Origin: an uncultured Clostridia bacterium
Lineage (GTDB): Bacteria; Bacillota; Clostridia; Lachnospirales; CAG-274
NCBI GenBank assembly: GCA_949948985.1
Contig: CATLIG010000008.1
Coordinates: forward strand, 1 to 64,000
DNA length: 64,000 nt
Direction: 5' to 3'
In this document: in pieces, positions 1 through 8,644 of the stretch
How positions within the stretch are numbered: position 1 is the first letter of the stretch
How the letters are laid out: every line of letters begins with the position of its first letter
Made by a program: the position numbers and the translations under genes
The notes under the pieces: generated by a model
The model's input: the letters and a program-made list of their open reading frames with translations, nothing else
Told to the model about the DNA's origin: nothing
Database searches by the model: none

Positions 1-394
1 TGATAATAACAAAATCATCAAATATAATACTGCTTCTTGTAACTTCAAGAATAGTAATTATTCCAAATACACAAACAATAATATTTCTAGGTTTCATTAA
101 AAACTTTTTTATATCATCAACAGTATCCTCAACTATTTTACCTTCCATAAGTTTTTTTCTGCAATTATAAGCATCAAAAATACTAAAAAACCAAATTATA
201 ATAAAAGCAAAAGTAAATACTCTAAAAAATATAGATGTAGCAAGATAAGAACAAGAAAAGAAAGAAAATAAAATAAACATGCCTCTTTTCATAAGACCCA
301 TATACATATGACCACATCCGGGGACAAAAGATAAAAACATTATTAAAATTTTAGCAACTATACCATAACTATGATTATTACCTCCATCAGGCAT
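1..394 (-). CDS. Small multi-spanning membrane protein, 3' end outside window
   Basis: An open frame reads leftwards from an ATG at 394 off the window edge, giving 131 codons without a stop. An AGGAG ribosome site sits 9 bases upstream of the ATG. The product begins MPDGGNNHSYGIVAKIL and has a hydrophobic segment containing PGCGHMYMG, followed by a Phe-rich membrane stretch, a short Lys-rich loop and another hydrophobic stretch. The PG-x-GH-x-Y-x-G pattern resembles the first helix of TM2-domain membrane proteins, so a TM2-like inner-membrane protein is plausible. That is inference from one motif. No function is assigned, and the C-terminal part is not visible. Confidence 0.6.
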   Translation of the reverse strand, partial: MPDGGNNHSYGIVAKILIMFLSFVPGCGHMYMGLMKRGMFILFSFFSCSYLATSIFFRVFTFAFIIIWFFSIFDAYNCRKKLMEGKIVEDTVDDIKKFLMKPRNIIVCVFGIITILEVTRSSIIFDDFVII

Positions 395-1099
395 TAAAAA
401 CACTCCTCAAAGTAAAACATCGAAATTTTTATCATAGCTTATTTCTTTAAACATAAAATTATACGTATATAATAATAAAAAGTTTATAAAAGATATTTAA
501 AAAATCGCCAAATATAAAATACAAAAATTTATAGCATTCACTGAATTTTCAATTAGAAACAAGCTTTATTAAATATTATCTATTTATCTTATAGTCCAAT
601 CAACTTGAAAATGAGCAAAAGGAAGCGAGATAAAAATTATTTTCGCAAGACAGTAGAAAGAGAGCGTAGCCGTACCTACTACTCCGACTGACTGGGACGC
701 ATAGGCGAACAGCAAAGCATAGCTTTGCGACCAACCACTAACAAATTGAAAAGGATTTTTATCCGCTGAACTTGTTCAATTTTTAAGTAGAATGACTATA
801 CATAATACTCAAAAATTTTACAAATTGTTAAACTAAATTCCTTTAAAAATCCCTATTTTATGACAATTTATAGTCTATCAACTTAAAAATATTGTTATAG
901 TAATTTGCTAAATTTTTGGTTCAAAACAATAGACTTTTTTCAAAACTACGAAATAATTATAATAAAATAATTTCTTATATATCAGTTTTTATTAAATATT
1001 ATCTGTTTATTTATCGTTTGGCTATATATAAGTTATTTGACTATATTTTTTCAAAAACAAACCTGTCCAATAACAATTCTATTATCAGACAGGTTTATA
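395..1099. repeat. Gene-free stretch holding repeat family A and D copies
   Basis: This 700-base stretch holds no convincing gene. It contains a diverged family A copy at 590-800, recognisable by its left end and by the core matching other copies, with extra bases in the middle. A fragment of a family A end lies at 868-890. A family D-like element spans 896-1026, starting TATAGTAATTTGC and ending near GGCTATA. A short inverted repeat (ACCTGTCC / GACAGGT) lies at 1062-1097, just past the noc stop codon, and may act as a terminator. A 70-codon frame at 916-1128 overlaps these repeats and is not called a gene. Confidence 0.6.
590..800. repeat. Family A repeat, copy a (diverged, with internal insertion)
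   Basis: The left end reads TATAGTCCAATCAACTTG and the right end finishes with AATGACTATA. The core shares AAAAATTATTTTCGCAAG and AAAAGGATTTTTATCCGC with other family A copies. It is 211 bp, longer than the standard 164 bp, because the centre carries extra bases including a CAAAGCATAGCTTTG palindrome. Confidence 0.7.
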
Positions 1100-1969
1100 T
1101 CAACTTTTTAAATCATTATGTTTATTAATCTTTATATTTACTTCAATAGAATTATCATTTTCATCAAATCTGCATTCAGTTTTCATACCTGATTCATTCA
1201 TTGTTTCAACAATCTGATAAATTGAATTTGTAAAAATTTTTATATCGTTAATATAAAACTTTATTTTTTGTTCCATATTTAATTTAATAAATTTTGTAAT
1301 CATCATTTCAATATCTTCTTTGTCTGTCTTAATTCCCATATATGTACGTTTTATAAGAAATTCAACAAGAGATTTTGTCTTTTTTATACTTAAATTAAAC
1401 TTTAAAACAGCATCAATAATAATCTTCAGTAAATTTTCATCTTTAATTTTTGTAAAAATCAAAGCAAATTCTTCTGATAAATTACTGTCTTTGATAATTC
1501 TTCTACATTCATATTTTAACTTAACAAGTTTAAGCTTATTAATTATAAAAGATTCTTTTTCTCCAAGAAATTCCGCCGCCTCATAGACAGTATATCCATG
1601 ATATTTAATAATACTTTCAATAGCCTCGGCAGTTTCAAAAAAATCAGTATTTTTTCTATGGATATTTTCTATAATAGAAATTACCGCACAGTCTTTATCC
1701 CCAATGTCAACAATAATGCATGGTATATAAAACATACCTATTTCTTTACAGGCTTTAAGTCTCCTTTCACCAAAAACAAGCTCATAACTGTATTTTCCAA
1801 GATGTCTTACACAAATCGGCTGTAAAACGCCAAATTGTTTTATTGATTTTGCGAGATTTTCTACCGTTTTTCTATCAAAAAAATATCGTGATTGATAAGG
1901 ATTAGGTTTAATCATAGAAACAGGAATTTGAACAATCTCGTTTTTTCTGACAATCGCCATATTTTCCAT
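1100..1969 (-). CDS. noc: Noc/ParB-family DNA-binding CTPase, Noc-like
   Basis: A 289-residue ParB/Noc family protein, which binds a chromosomal site, spreads as a CTP-gated clamp and either occludes division over the nucleoid (Noc) or segregates origins (ParB). Visible motifs are NPYQSR, GVLQPICVR, the CTP-binding GERRLKA near residue 90 and ENIHR near 110. These are followed by a helix-turn-helix whose recognition region reads INKLKLVKL; the NKL form is closer to Noc than to ParB (NSL). It lies downstream of rsmG, the usual place for noc. No parA is seen. The N terminus lacks an obvious amphipathic membrane-targeting helix known from Bacillus Noc. The ATG at 1969 has a GGGGG ribosome site 6 bases upstream. 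Confidence 0.8.
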   Translation of the reverse strand: MENMAIVRKNEIVQIPVSMIKPNPYQSRYFFDRKTVENLAKSIKQFGVLQPICVRHLGKYSYELVFGERRLKACKEIGMFYIPCIIVDIGDKDCAVISIIENIHRKNTDFFETAEAIESIIKYHGYTVYEAAEFLGEKESFIINKLKLVKLKYECRRIIKDSNLSEEFALIFTKIKDENLLKIIIDAVLKFNLSIKKTKSLVEFLIKRTYMGIKTDKEDIEMMITKFIKLNMEQKIKFYINDIKIFTNSIYQIVETMNESGMKTECRFDENDNSIEVNIKINKHNDLKS

Positions 1970-2144
1970 AAAAAGCCCCCAAATAATATTATTATCAAAC
2001 CTTTTTATAGTAATACAAAATCAGCGGATTAAATAAATTTCCCTGTTTTGCGTATACTAACATAAAATTATTATATCATAGTAATAGTCATATAAAAAAC
2101 AATTCAAAATATTCAGAATGTTTTACATATGACAAACAAATATA

Positions 2145-2172
2145 AAAAACCCTGTCATTTGATAGGGTTTTT
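2145..2172. terminator. Bidirectional terminator between rsmG and noc
   Basis: AAAAACCCT and AGGGTTTTT flank a 10-base loop, so the hairpin has an A-run and a U-run in either direction. It overlaps the last codons of rsmG, whose stop is at 2155-2157. It would separate rsmG from noc transcription. Confidence 0.65.
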
Positions 2173-2865
2173 AGAAATTTTTCCTGACTTCCTTGGATAT
2201 TTAAAAGGAGTTTGTCTTACTTTTTTTATTATAATTAAAGTATGATTAATGTAAGTAAAAGGAATATTTATTTTTTCAGTTTTTTCAATAGTACCTCCAA
2301 GAATATGAATAGCTTTTTCCGCTTCTTCAATTTCCAAATTTATATCAGGACCTTTAAGAGAAACAAACACGCCGCCTTCTTTAACAAAAGGCAGACAATA
2401 CTCTGATAAAATATTAAGTCTGGCTACAGCGCGGGATACACATACATCAAATTTCTCACGAAAAGAAATATTCTGACCCGCGTCTTCGGCTCTTGAGTGA
2501 ACACATATTGCATCAGAAAGGGATATTTCGTCAATAACCGTCTGTAAAAAATTAATTCTTTTATTCAGAGAATCAATTAAAGTAATATTAAAAGACGGCT
2601 GTGCTATTTTTAATGGAATTCCGGGAAAACCCGCTCCTGTTCCCACGTCAACAACACTTTTGTTTTTTAAATCAACAAAAGGCAAAAGAGAAACAGAATC
2701 GGCAAAATGTTTTAATAATATCTCCTTTGGTTCTGTAATAGCCGTAAGGTTCATTTTTTGATTCCATAAAAGTAATAATTCCATATACTTAAAAAAATCA
2801 CATATTTGTGAATTATCAAGAGATACGCCCATTTTTTCACAAGCGTCCGCTAAAATTTTATCCAT
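2155..2865 (-). CDS. rsmG: 16S rRNA (guanine527-N7)-methyltransferase RsmG
   Basis: A 236-residue protein of normal RsmG (GidB) length. The family methylates G527 in the 530 loop of 16S rRNA using S-adenosylmethionine. The SAM-binding motif VVDVGTGAGFPGIPLKI is near residues 69-85. Other family signatures are LLLWNQKMNLTAI near 31-43 and CVSRAVARL near 136-145. The ATG at 2865 follows an AAAGGA site and overlaps the end of the upstream small gene by 16 bases, so the two are translationally coupled. It sits in the conserved mnmE-mnmG-rsmG-noc order. Confidence 0.96.
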   Translation of the reverse strand: MDKILADACEKMGVSLDNSQICDFFKYMELLLLWNQKMNLTAITEPKEILLKHFADSVSLLPFVDLKNKSVVDVGTGAGFPGIPLKIAQPSFNITLIDSLNKRINFLQTVIDEISLSDAICVHSRAEDAGQNISFREKFDVCVSRAVARLNILSEYCLPFVKEGGVFVSLKGPDINLEIEEAEKAIHILGGTIEKTEKINIPFTYINHTLIIIKKVRQTPFKYPRKSGKISKNPIK

Positions 2866-3341
2866 AGCTTTTTCCTTTCGGCGCTGCCATTTATATTTTC
2901 TTCTTCAATACGGTATATTTTCCACTTGCTGAATGAATCAGGTTCATTGATAAGATAAAAATGCAAAATCTTTTTTTTATTTTCATCTGCCACAAAAACC
3001 GAATTAACCTTTTCAAACTTTGAAAAATAATTGTTTTTATAAGAAATAGGAATATATTTATATGACTTAATTCCGCTGAAAATTTTTTTAATCAATTCTA
3101 TATCAAGAAAAATACTGAAACGGCTTATATATGACATAGCATCGTCAAAATCATTATTAATAACAGCGTTAATAAATGATTTTGGAGTTATATTATCATT
3201 TATTAAACTAATATAAGGAGGGGTTTCGGAATTAAAATAAAATTGATGTTGTTTATAATTATGTTTAAGTTTAAGCAAAACTGTTCTTTCTCCAAAACAA
3301 AAATCATTTTGCCATGGTACAAAAAAACTTTTCTTTTCCAA
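2850..3341 (-). CDS. Unknown small protein between mnmG and rsmG, possibly NTF2-like fold
   Basis: A 163-residue protein with no family I can name. There is no signal peptide or membrane segment. A central region (about 55-75) reads PKSFINAVINNDFDDAMSY and the C-terminal third has ILHFYLINEPDSFSKWKIY. That layout, a helix with small residues and later a strand ending in xWKIYxI, is what NTF2-like small domains (for example DUF4878) look like, but this is only a resemblance. The start is a TTG at 3341 behind GGCGGTGA. It overlaps rsmG by 16 bases, so it belongs to that transcript. This slot is normally empty, making the gene lineage-specific cargo. Confidence 0.7.
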   Translation of the reverse strand: MEKKSFFVPWQNDFCFGERTVLLKLKHNYKQHQFYFNSETPPYISLINDNITPKSFINAVINNDFDDAMSYISRFSIFLDIELIKKIFSGIKSYKYIPISYKNNYFSKFEKVNSVFVADENKKKILHFYLINEPDSFSKWKIYRIEEENINGSAERKKLWIKF

Positions 3342-3439
3342 AATATCACCGCCTTTATAAAATACTTTCAGAAATATTATATTTTTATTTTAAAAAAATT
3401 GTGCGTATCCAAAAACGCCGTGCTATTTCATTTCAATAT

Positions 3440-3603
3440 TATAGTCAATCAACTTGAAAATGAGAAAAAGGAGATGAGCTAAAAATTATCTTTGCAAGGC
3501 GTCGGAGGGAGAGCATAGCCAAATGCCTATGCCGACCGACGGCAACACGGCAAAAAGGATTTTTAGCCGCCGAACTTACTTATTTTTAAGTTGATTGACT
3601 ATA
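3440..3603. repeat. Family A repeat, copy b (164 bp), overlaps the mnmG 3' end
   Basis: Ends are TATAGTCAATCAACTTG and its near-perfect inverted partner AAGTTGATTGACTATA. The core carries GGAGGGAGAGCATAGCC and CTATGCCGACCGACGG. The right end runs into mnmG and encodes its last residues and stop codon (3576-3603). Confidence 0.9.
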
Positions 3604-5456
3604 ACAAGCAGTACGCTTATATCCGCCGGAGAAACCCCCGCTATTCTTGATGCCTGTCCTACATTATGAGGTTTTATCTGACTAAGCTTTTGCCTTGCCT
3701 CAATCCTTAAACCTTTCATTTTGTAATAGTCAATATCAGGAGAAAGAATTTTTTCCTCCATTTTTTTAAACTGCTTTACCTGAATCATCTGACGCTTAAT
3801 ATACCCTTCGTATTTAATTTGTATATTAACTTGTTCCGCCACATCATAAGGTAAATCAGGTCTTAATTCATCGGCGAAACTTAAATCGTGATAATTAAGT
3901 TCGGGCCGTTTAATAAGTTCTGAAAGTTTTATTCCAGTAGAAAGAGGAGAACCTCCCCTATCCTCAATAAATCTATTTAATTTTTCATCAGGAGGGATAT
4001 TAACTTTAGAAACCCTTTCTATTTCCTTTTCAATCAAATCTTTTTTTTCAATAAATTTTTCATATCTTTCTTTTGTAATAAGACCGACATTGTATCCTTT
4101 TTCAGTAAGTCTCAAATCAGCATTGTCTTGTCTTAAAAGTAATCGATACTCTGCCCTTGACGTCATCATACGATAAGGTTCCTTACTTCCTTTTGTCACA
4201 ATATCATCAATAAGTACGCCTATATAAGCCTCCGAGCGGTCAAGAATAAGAGGTTCTTTGTTTTCAATATATAAAACAGCGTTAATACCTCCGATAATTC
4301 CCTGTGCCGCCGCCTCTTCATATCCTGATGTACCGTTAAACTGACCCGCGCTGAAAAGTCCTCTGATATTTTTAAACTCAAGACTAAGTTTAAGCTGAGT
4401 CGCGTCAATACAATCATATTCAATAGCATAAGCGGTACGCATAATACGGCAATTTTCAAGACCCGGAATAGTCCTGTACATAGCAACCTGTACATCTTCC
4501 GGCAAAGACGTACTCATACCCTGTATATACATTTCATTTGTATCCTCGCCTTCCGGCTCAACAAAAATCTGATGTCTTTCTTTATCAGCAAATCTTACGA
4601 CCTTGTCTTCAATAGATGGACAATATCTTGGTCCAGTACCGTCAATAATGCCTCCGTATAAAGGGGACCTGTCAAGATTGTTTTTAATAATCCTGTGAGT
4701 TTCCGTATTTGTATAAGTTAGATAACAAGGTATTTGTTCTCTTTCAATTTTTTCAGCTGAGTTTTCAAAAGAAAAAGGAATAATTCTTTCATCGCCCTCC
4801 TGAACAGTCATTTTACTGAAATCAATACTTCTTTTGTCAACTCTGGCAGGGGTCCCCGTTTTAAATCTGAAAATATTTATTCCAAGCTTTTTAAGATTCT
4901 GGCTAAGACCAACAGCGTTTCTTAAACCGTTTGGGCCGCTGTTTATAATTGTATCGCCATAAAGACACCGTGCCTGCAAATAAGTACCCATACATAAAAC
5001 AACCGCTTTACATTTGTAAAAAGCTCCGGATTCTGAAATAACACCCAAAACCCTGTTATCCTCTGTAACAATTTCAATAATTTCGCCTTGTTTAACAATA
5101 AGATTAGGAGTATTTTCAAGAGTTTTTTTCATTTCAGTATGATATTTAGCCTTATCCGCCTGTGCTCTTAAAGAATAGACAGCAGGGCCTTTTCCTGTAT
5201 TAAGCATACGTGTCTGTATATAAGTTTTATCTATATTTTTCCCCATTTCACCGCCTAAAGCGTCAATTTCTCTTACTAAGTGACCTTTAGAACTTCCGCC
5301 GATATTCGGATTACATGGCATCATAGCGATACTGTCAAGATTTATAGCAAACATAATAGTAGTATGTCCCATTCTTGCCGCCGCCAAAGATGCCTCACAA
5401 CCGGCATGACCTCCTCCCACAACAACAACATCAGCTTCCTGTGCGTCATATCTCAT
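3576..5456 (-). CDS. mnmG: tRNA uridine 5-carboxymethylaminomethyl modification enzyme MnmG
   Basis: A 626-residue FAD-dependent MnmG (GidA). With MnmE it installs the cmnm5 group on wobble uridine 34 of certain tRNAs. The N-terminal dinucleotide-binding motif [13 protein letters not shown] is at residues 10-22. Conserved [21 protein letters not shown] (about 52-72) and [12 protein letters not shown] (about 369-380) are present. Length is normal, but the last eight residues (IVNQLKNK) and the TAA stop are encoded by the inverted end of repeat copy b rather than by native sequence. The preceding [16 protein letters not shown] matches the family's normal C terminus. The ATG at 5456 follows TTGAGGA. 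Confidence 0.97.
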   Translation of the reverse strand: MRYDAQEADVVVVGGGHAGCEASLAAARMGHTTIMFAINLDSIAMMPCNPNIGGSSKGHLVREIDALGGEMGKNIDKTYIQTRMLNTGKGPAVYSLRAQADKAKYHTEMKKTLENTPNLIVKQGEIIEIVTEDNRVLGVISESGAFYKCKAVVLCMGTYLQARCLYGDTIINSGPNGLRNAVGLSQNLKKLGINIFRFKTGTPARVDKRSIDFSKMTVQEGDERIIPFSFENSAEKIEREQIPCYLTYTNTETHRIIKNNLDRSPLYGGIIDGTGPRYCPSIEDKVVRFADKERHQIFVEPEGEDTNEMYIQGMSTSLPEDVQVAMYRTIPGLENCRIMRTAYAIEYDCIDATQLKLSLEFKNIRGLFSAGQFNGTSGYEEAAAQGIIGGINAVLYIENKEPLILDRSEAYIGVLIDDIVTKGSKEPYRMMTSRAEYRLLLRQDNADLRLTEKGYNVGLITKERYEKFIEKKDLIEKEIERVSKVNIPPDEKLNRFIEDRGGSPLSTGIKLSELIKRPELNYHDLSFADELRPDLPYDVAEQVNIQIKYEGYIKRQMIQVKQFKKMEEKILSPDIDYYKMKGLRIEARQKLSQIKPHNVGQASRIAGVSPADISVLLVIVNQLKNK

Positions 5457-5829
5457 ACATTCCTCAACCTTTCAACACATATAAAAACCTTAATAAAACC
5501 GTAGGTTCTGCACCATACTCACTAACTTAAATGTAAAACCGCGGGCTCTGCCCACACCCGCCCGCTTTTTTGTAAAAAAGCGTGGCAAAAAACTTTAAAA
5601 TTTAAAAAATTAAAAAATCTATAAAAATTAATTTTAATCGTATTTTTCAATTTTTTTGTCTACAAATACCGTAAAAGTCTAATTTTCTTATAATTCAAAT
5701 TCTCAATAGCAAAGCGTATGCTTTGTGTTATGGGTCAAGGGACATTGTCACTTGCAGGGTGTGGGACAGCGTCCCACGGTTTTAACTTAGTTCATATGAA
5801 ACAGCGTCCCACGGTTTTTATTACAAATT
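5457..5829. repeat. Gene-free stretch with family B repeat (core 5535-5783)
   Basis: A family B element lies between mnmG and the radical SAM gene. One end is AAAACCGCGGGCTCTGCCC, followed by CACACCCGCCCGC and a TTTTTTGTAAAAAAGCG hairpin. The other end is GGGTGTGGGACAGCGTCCC followed by ACGGTTTT. Between them is AATAGCAAAGCGTATGCTTTG. Extra partial ends flank it at 5493 and about 5800-5819, suggesting more than one insertion. No gene is seen here. Confidence 0.7.
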
Positions 5830-6696
5830 TTAAAATAATGTCATCTGTCGGAAATTACTTTCCGGAAATTCTTGTAAATAATTAAATATCTCATCAACTT
5901 TGTACATAATGCCGTATTTGTCGCATTCACTTTGAAAAATTCTCATAAAGTCTTTGTTTTTTTCACTTTTGCACTCATAAGAAAAACCATATTTTTTTAT
6001 ATACATATCCTTAATGCCGTAAAAATGTTCATCAAGTTTAGAATAAAAATACTCTCTGCTTCCGTTTCTCATAGTAGTTCCAAAAGAAAAACATATAATT
6101 CCTTTTACGTCAGCATCAAAACAATATTCTAAAATAGTTCTTAAATTTTTTTCTGTATCGTTAATAAACGGAAGTATAGGAGAAAACCATACAACTGTAG
6201 GGATATTATTATCTTTCATCTTTTTCAGAGTCATATATCTCTTATAAGTAGAAGATACATTAGGCTCAATAATTCCGCAAAGTTTTTCATCAGCGGTAGT
6301 AAGTGTCATCTGAACAACCGCCTTTGCTTTTTCATTTATGCTTCTGAACAAATCAATATCTCTTTCAATTAAATCAGATTTTGTTAAAATAGAAACTCCA
6401 AAACTGTATCTGTCAATTACATCAAGACACTTTTTCGTAATCTCAATTTCTTTTTCACAATGCATATAAGGGTCTGACATAGCTCCTGTTCCAATCATAC
6501 ACTTTTTTCTTTTTCTTTTAAGGGCATATTCAAGAAGTAAATGTGCGTTTTCTTTTACCTCAATATCCTCAAAGGGATGTTTCATCTGATAACAGTCACT
6601 TCTGCTGTCACAATAAATACAACCATGAGAACAGCCTCTGTAAACATTCATTCTGTTTTCCGCAGATAAAATTCCTTTGGCTTTTATAAAATGCAT
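5830..6696 (-). CDS. Radical SAM protein of the spore photoproduct lyase-like family
   Basis: A 288-residue radical SAM enzyme. The cluster-binding motif is C-x3-C-x2-C inside YRGCSHGCIYCDSR near residues 19-32. Further family signatures are IGTGAMSDPYMHCEKE and VSILTKSDLIERDID, as in SplB-like and Rv2578c-like proteins that pair a short radical SAM barrel with DNA or unknown substrates. It is shorter than true SplB and the substrate is unknown; repair of UV-damaged DNA is not claimed. The chosen ATG at 6696 lies 13 bases after AGGAGG. An earlier in-frame codon at 6744 overlaps mnmE and would precede the ribosome site. It is downstream of mnmE in the same direction. Confidence 0.85.
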   Translation of the reverse strand: MHFIKAKGILSAENRMNVYRGCSHGCIYCDSRSDCYQMKHPFEDIEVKENAHLLLEYALKRKRKKCMIGTGAMSDPYMHCEKEIEITKKCLDVIDRYSFGVSILTKSDLIERDIDLFRSINEKAKAVVQMTLTTADEKLCGIIEPNVSSTYKRYMTLKKMKDNNIPTVVWFSPILPFINDTEKNLRTILEYCFDADVKGIICFSFGTTMRNGSREYFYSKLDEHFYGIKDMYIKKYGFSYECKSEKNKDFMRIFQSECDKYGIMYKVDEIFNYLQEFPESNFRQMTLF

Positions 6697-6728
6697 AATA
6701 AAAATTTTTCCTCCTAAAGAATTGTAAA

Positions 6729-8120
6729 TTATTTTCCAAGACAAAACTCAGAAAATATTTTATCAATAATATCTTCATCAACTTTTTCACCTATAATTTC
6801 GCCTAAAAAACCATAAGCGTCCATAAGGTCCATAGATAAAAAATCCTGAGGCATTTTATTTTTTACAGTTTCAATCACATTTTTAAGACTTTTTTCAGCA
6901 TTTATAAGAGAAGCCTTGTTTCTTTCGTTTACAGCTATAGTTTCATTATTAATATCAATTTCGCCGTCAAAAAATAAAGCTTTTATTTTATCAAATAATT
7001 CATCTATACCTTTGTATTCCTTCACCGAAACAGATATAACATATTTTTTATCAACATAATCATAAATTTTATTAATATCCGCTTTCATACCAAGGTCTGA
7101 TTTGTTTATTATAACAACTGTTTTTTTATTTTCTTTTTTAATAAACTCAAAAATATCAAAGTCCTCTTTTTCAAATATTCTTGAACCATCGGCGACAAAC
7201 AATATAAAATCAGCTTTTTTAGCATATTCCTTAGATTTTTCAACACCTATTTTTTCAATCTCATCGTCAGTTTTTCTTATTCCGGCGGTATCAATAATAT
7301 TAAGAGGCACGCCTTTTACATTTATATATTCCTCCAGTATATCTCTTGTAGTACCGGGAATATTTGTCACAATAGCTTTGTCCTCGTCAATAAGACAGTT
7401 CATAAGAGAGCTTTTTCCCACGTTAGGCTTTCCCAAAATAACCGTTTTAATACCGTCTTTGATAATCTTGCCCATATCCGCCGTATTAATAAGGTTTTGT
7501 ACAGATTTTAATAATTCCTGCGTTTTTTGACATACCATATTTCTTGACAAAATATTATCATCGTGTTCCGGATAATCAATATTCACTTCAATATGAGCGG
7601 TCATAGTCAGAATTTCTTCTCTTAGAGCCTTTACTTTTTTTGAGAGTATGCCTTCGAGCCTGTTTAAAGAAGCTCTTTCCAATAGTTCCGTTTTAGCGTT
7701 AATAAGGTCTATTACCGCCTCCGCCTGAGATAAATCAATTCTTCCGTTTAAAAAAGCCCGTTTTGTAAACTCTCCGGGCATAGCCATATCAGCGCCGTTT
7801 TTCAAAAGTACGTCAAGAACTGATTTTACTACCTTTATTCCTCCATGACAATTTATTTCAACTACATTTTCTCTTGTATATGTTTTAGGGGCAAGCATAA
7901 CAATTACAAGTACTTCGTCAATAATTCTGTTTTCGTCAACAATATTTCCATAAGTAACGGTGTGACTTTTAATATCATAAACACTTTTGTTTCCTGCGGG
8001 AATAAAAACCCTTTCCAAAACAGAAACAGCGTTTTTACCGCTCATACGTACAATAGCAATCCCCCCTGCCCCAACAGGAGTTGATATAGCGGCAATAGTA
8101 TTTTCTAAATTGAAATTCAT
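6729..8120 (-). CDS. mnmE: tRNA modification GTPase MnmE
   Basis: A 463-residue MnmE (TrmE), partner of MnmG in wobble-uridine modification. The N-terminal tetrahydrofolate-binding domain begins MNFNLENTIAAISTPVG. The G domain has GKPNVGKSS (about 222-230), DTAGIR and NKSD. The C terminus ends in FCLGK, the variant form of the FCIGK motif whose Cys is needed for modification. The ATG at 8120 has a GGTGGG site upstream; a TTG 15 bases earlier is a less likely start. The gene directly precedes the radical SAM gene, so mnmE and mnmG are not adjacent here as they usually are. Confidence 0.97.
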   Translation of the reverse strand: MNFNLENTIAAISTPVGAGGIAIVRMSGKNAVSVLERVFIPAGNKSVYDIKSHTVTYGNIVDENRIIDEVLVIVMLAPKTYTRENVVEINCHGGIKVVKSVLDVLLKNGADMAMPGEFTKRAFLNGRIDLSQAEAVIDLINAKTELLERASLNRLEGILSKKVKALREEILTMTAHIEVNIDYPEHDDNILSRNMVCQKTQELLKSVQNLINTADMGKIIKDGIKTVILGKPNVGKSSLMNCLIDEDKAIVTNIPGTTRDILEEYINVKGVPLNIIDTAGIRKTDDEIEKIGVEKSKEYAKKADFILFVADGSRIFEKEDFDIFEFIKKENKKTVVIINKSDLGMKADINKIYDYVDKKYVISVSVKEYKGIDELFDKIKALFFDGEIDINNETIAVNERNKASLINAEKSLKNVIETVKNKMPQDFLSMDLMDAYGFLGEIIGEKVDEDIIDKIFSEFCLGK

Positions 8121-8644
8121 ATATATACCCACCAATCACAAACAAAATAAGCGAAAGACAGCCGAACAACCAATTTGTTGAAACAACCCCTTTCGCCGGA
8201 AAAGCAAATTGAGGGGAAGTTTTATCTGCATTCTTCCTCTCATTAATCAAGAGCTTTAAGCAATTTCGTAAGAACTTTAGAAAAAAAATCTTATTCAACA
8301 GACCTGTCCGTCAAACACCGCAATACCGTCCGACAGAACTTTTTTTCATACATACTTTGTATGAAAAAGTATGTAATGACGATTCGCAAAAGATTTTTTA
8401 GTCATACAAAACTTAATTTTTTTTTAAATACTTTAAAAGTATTTAAAAAAAATAAATAAAGTATGGCAGAAAAACTCTGTCAGGCGTCATTTCAGATGTT
8501 ATTGAACAGGTCTATTATAGAACAGGTCTGATATTTTTTATACTTTTGGTATTTAAAATATTAAACACCTTTCGTTAAAATTTTGAATAAAATTTTATTT
8601 TTAATATACAGAACTGCTATAATTTAAATTATCTCTTATTTCAA
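8121..8644. repeat. Gene-free stretch with family C repeat (8297-8530)
   Basis: No gene is seen between jag and mnmE. The stretch contains a long family C element. Its left end is CAGACCTGTCCG and its right end GAACAGGTCT at 8504-8513, with a second right end at 8520-8529. Internal palindromes include CATACTTTGTATG and AAATACTTTAAAAGTATTT. The element separates mnmE from jag and may uncouple them. Confidence 0.65.

Noticed and set aside
590-800. CRISPR or tandem repeat array as explanation for repeated sequences
   Set aside because: Copies are dispersed over 60 kb in both orientations with inverted ends, with no spacer periodicity and no cas genes.
916-1128. 70-codon plus-strand frame
   Set aside because: It lies over a family D-like repeat and the noc 3' end, has no ribosome site and is low-complexity (Tyr/Ile/Asn).
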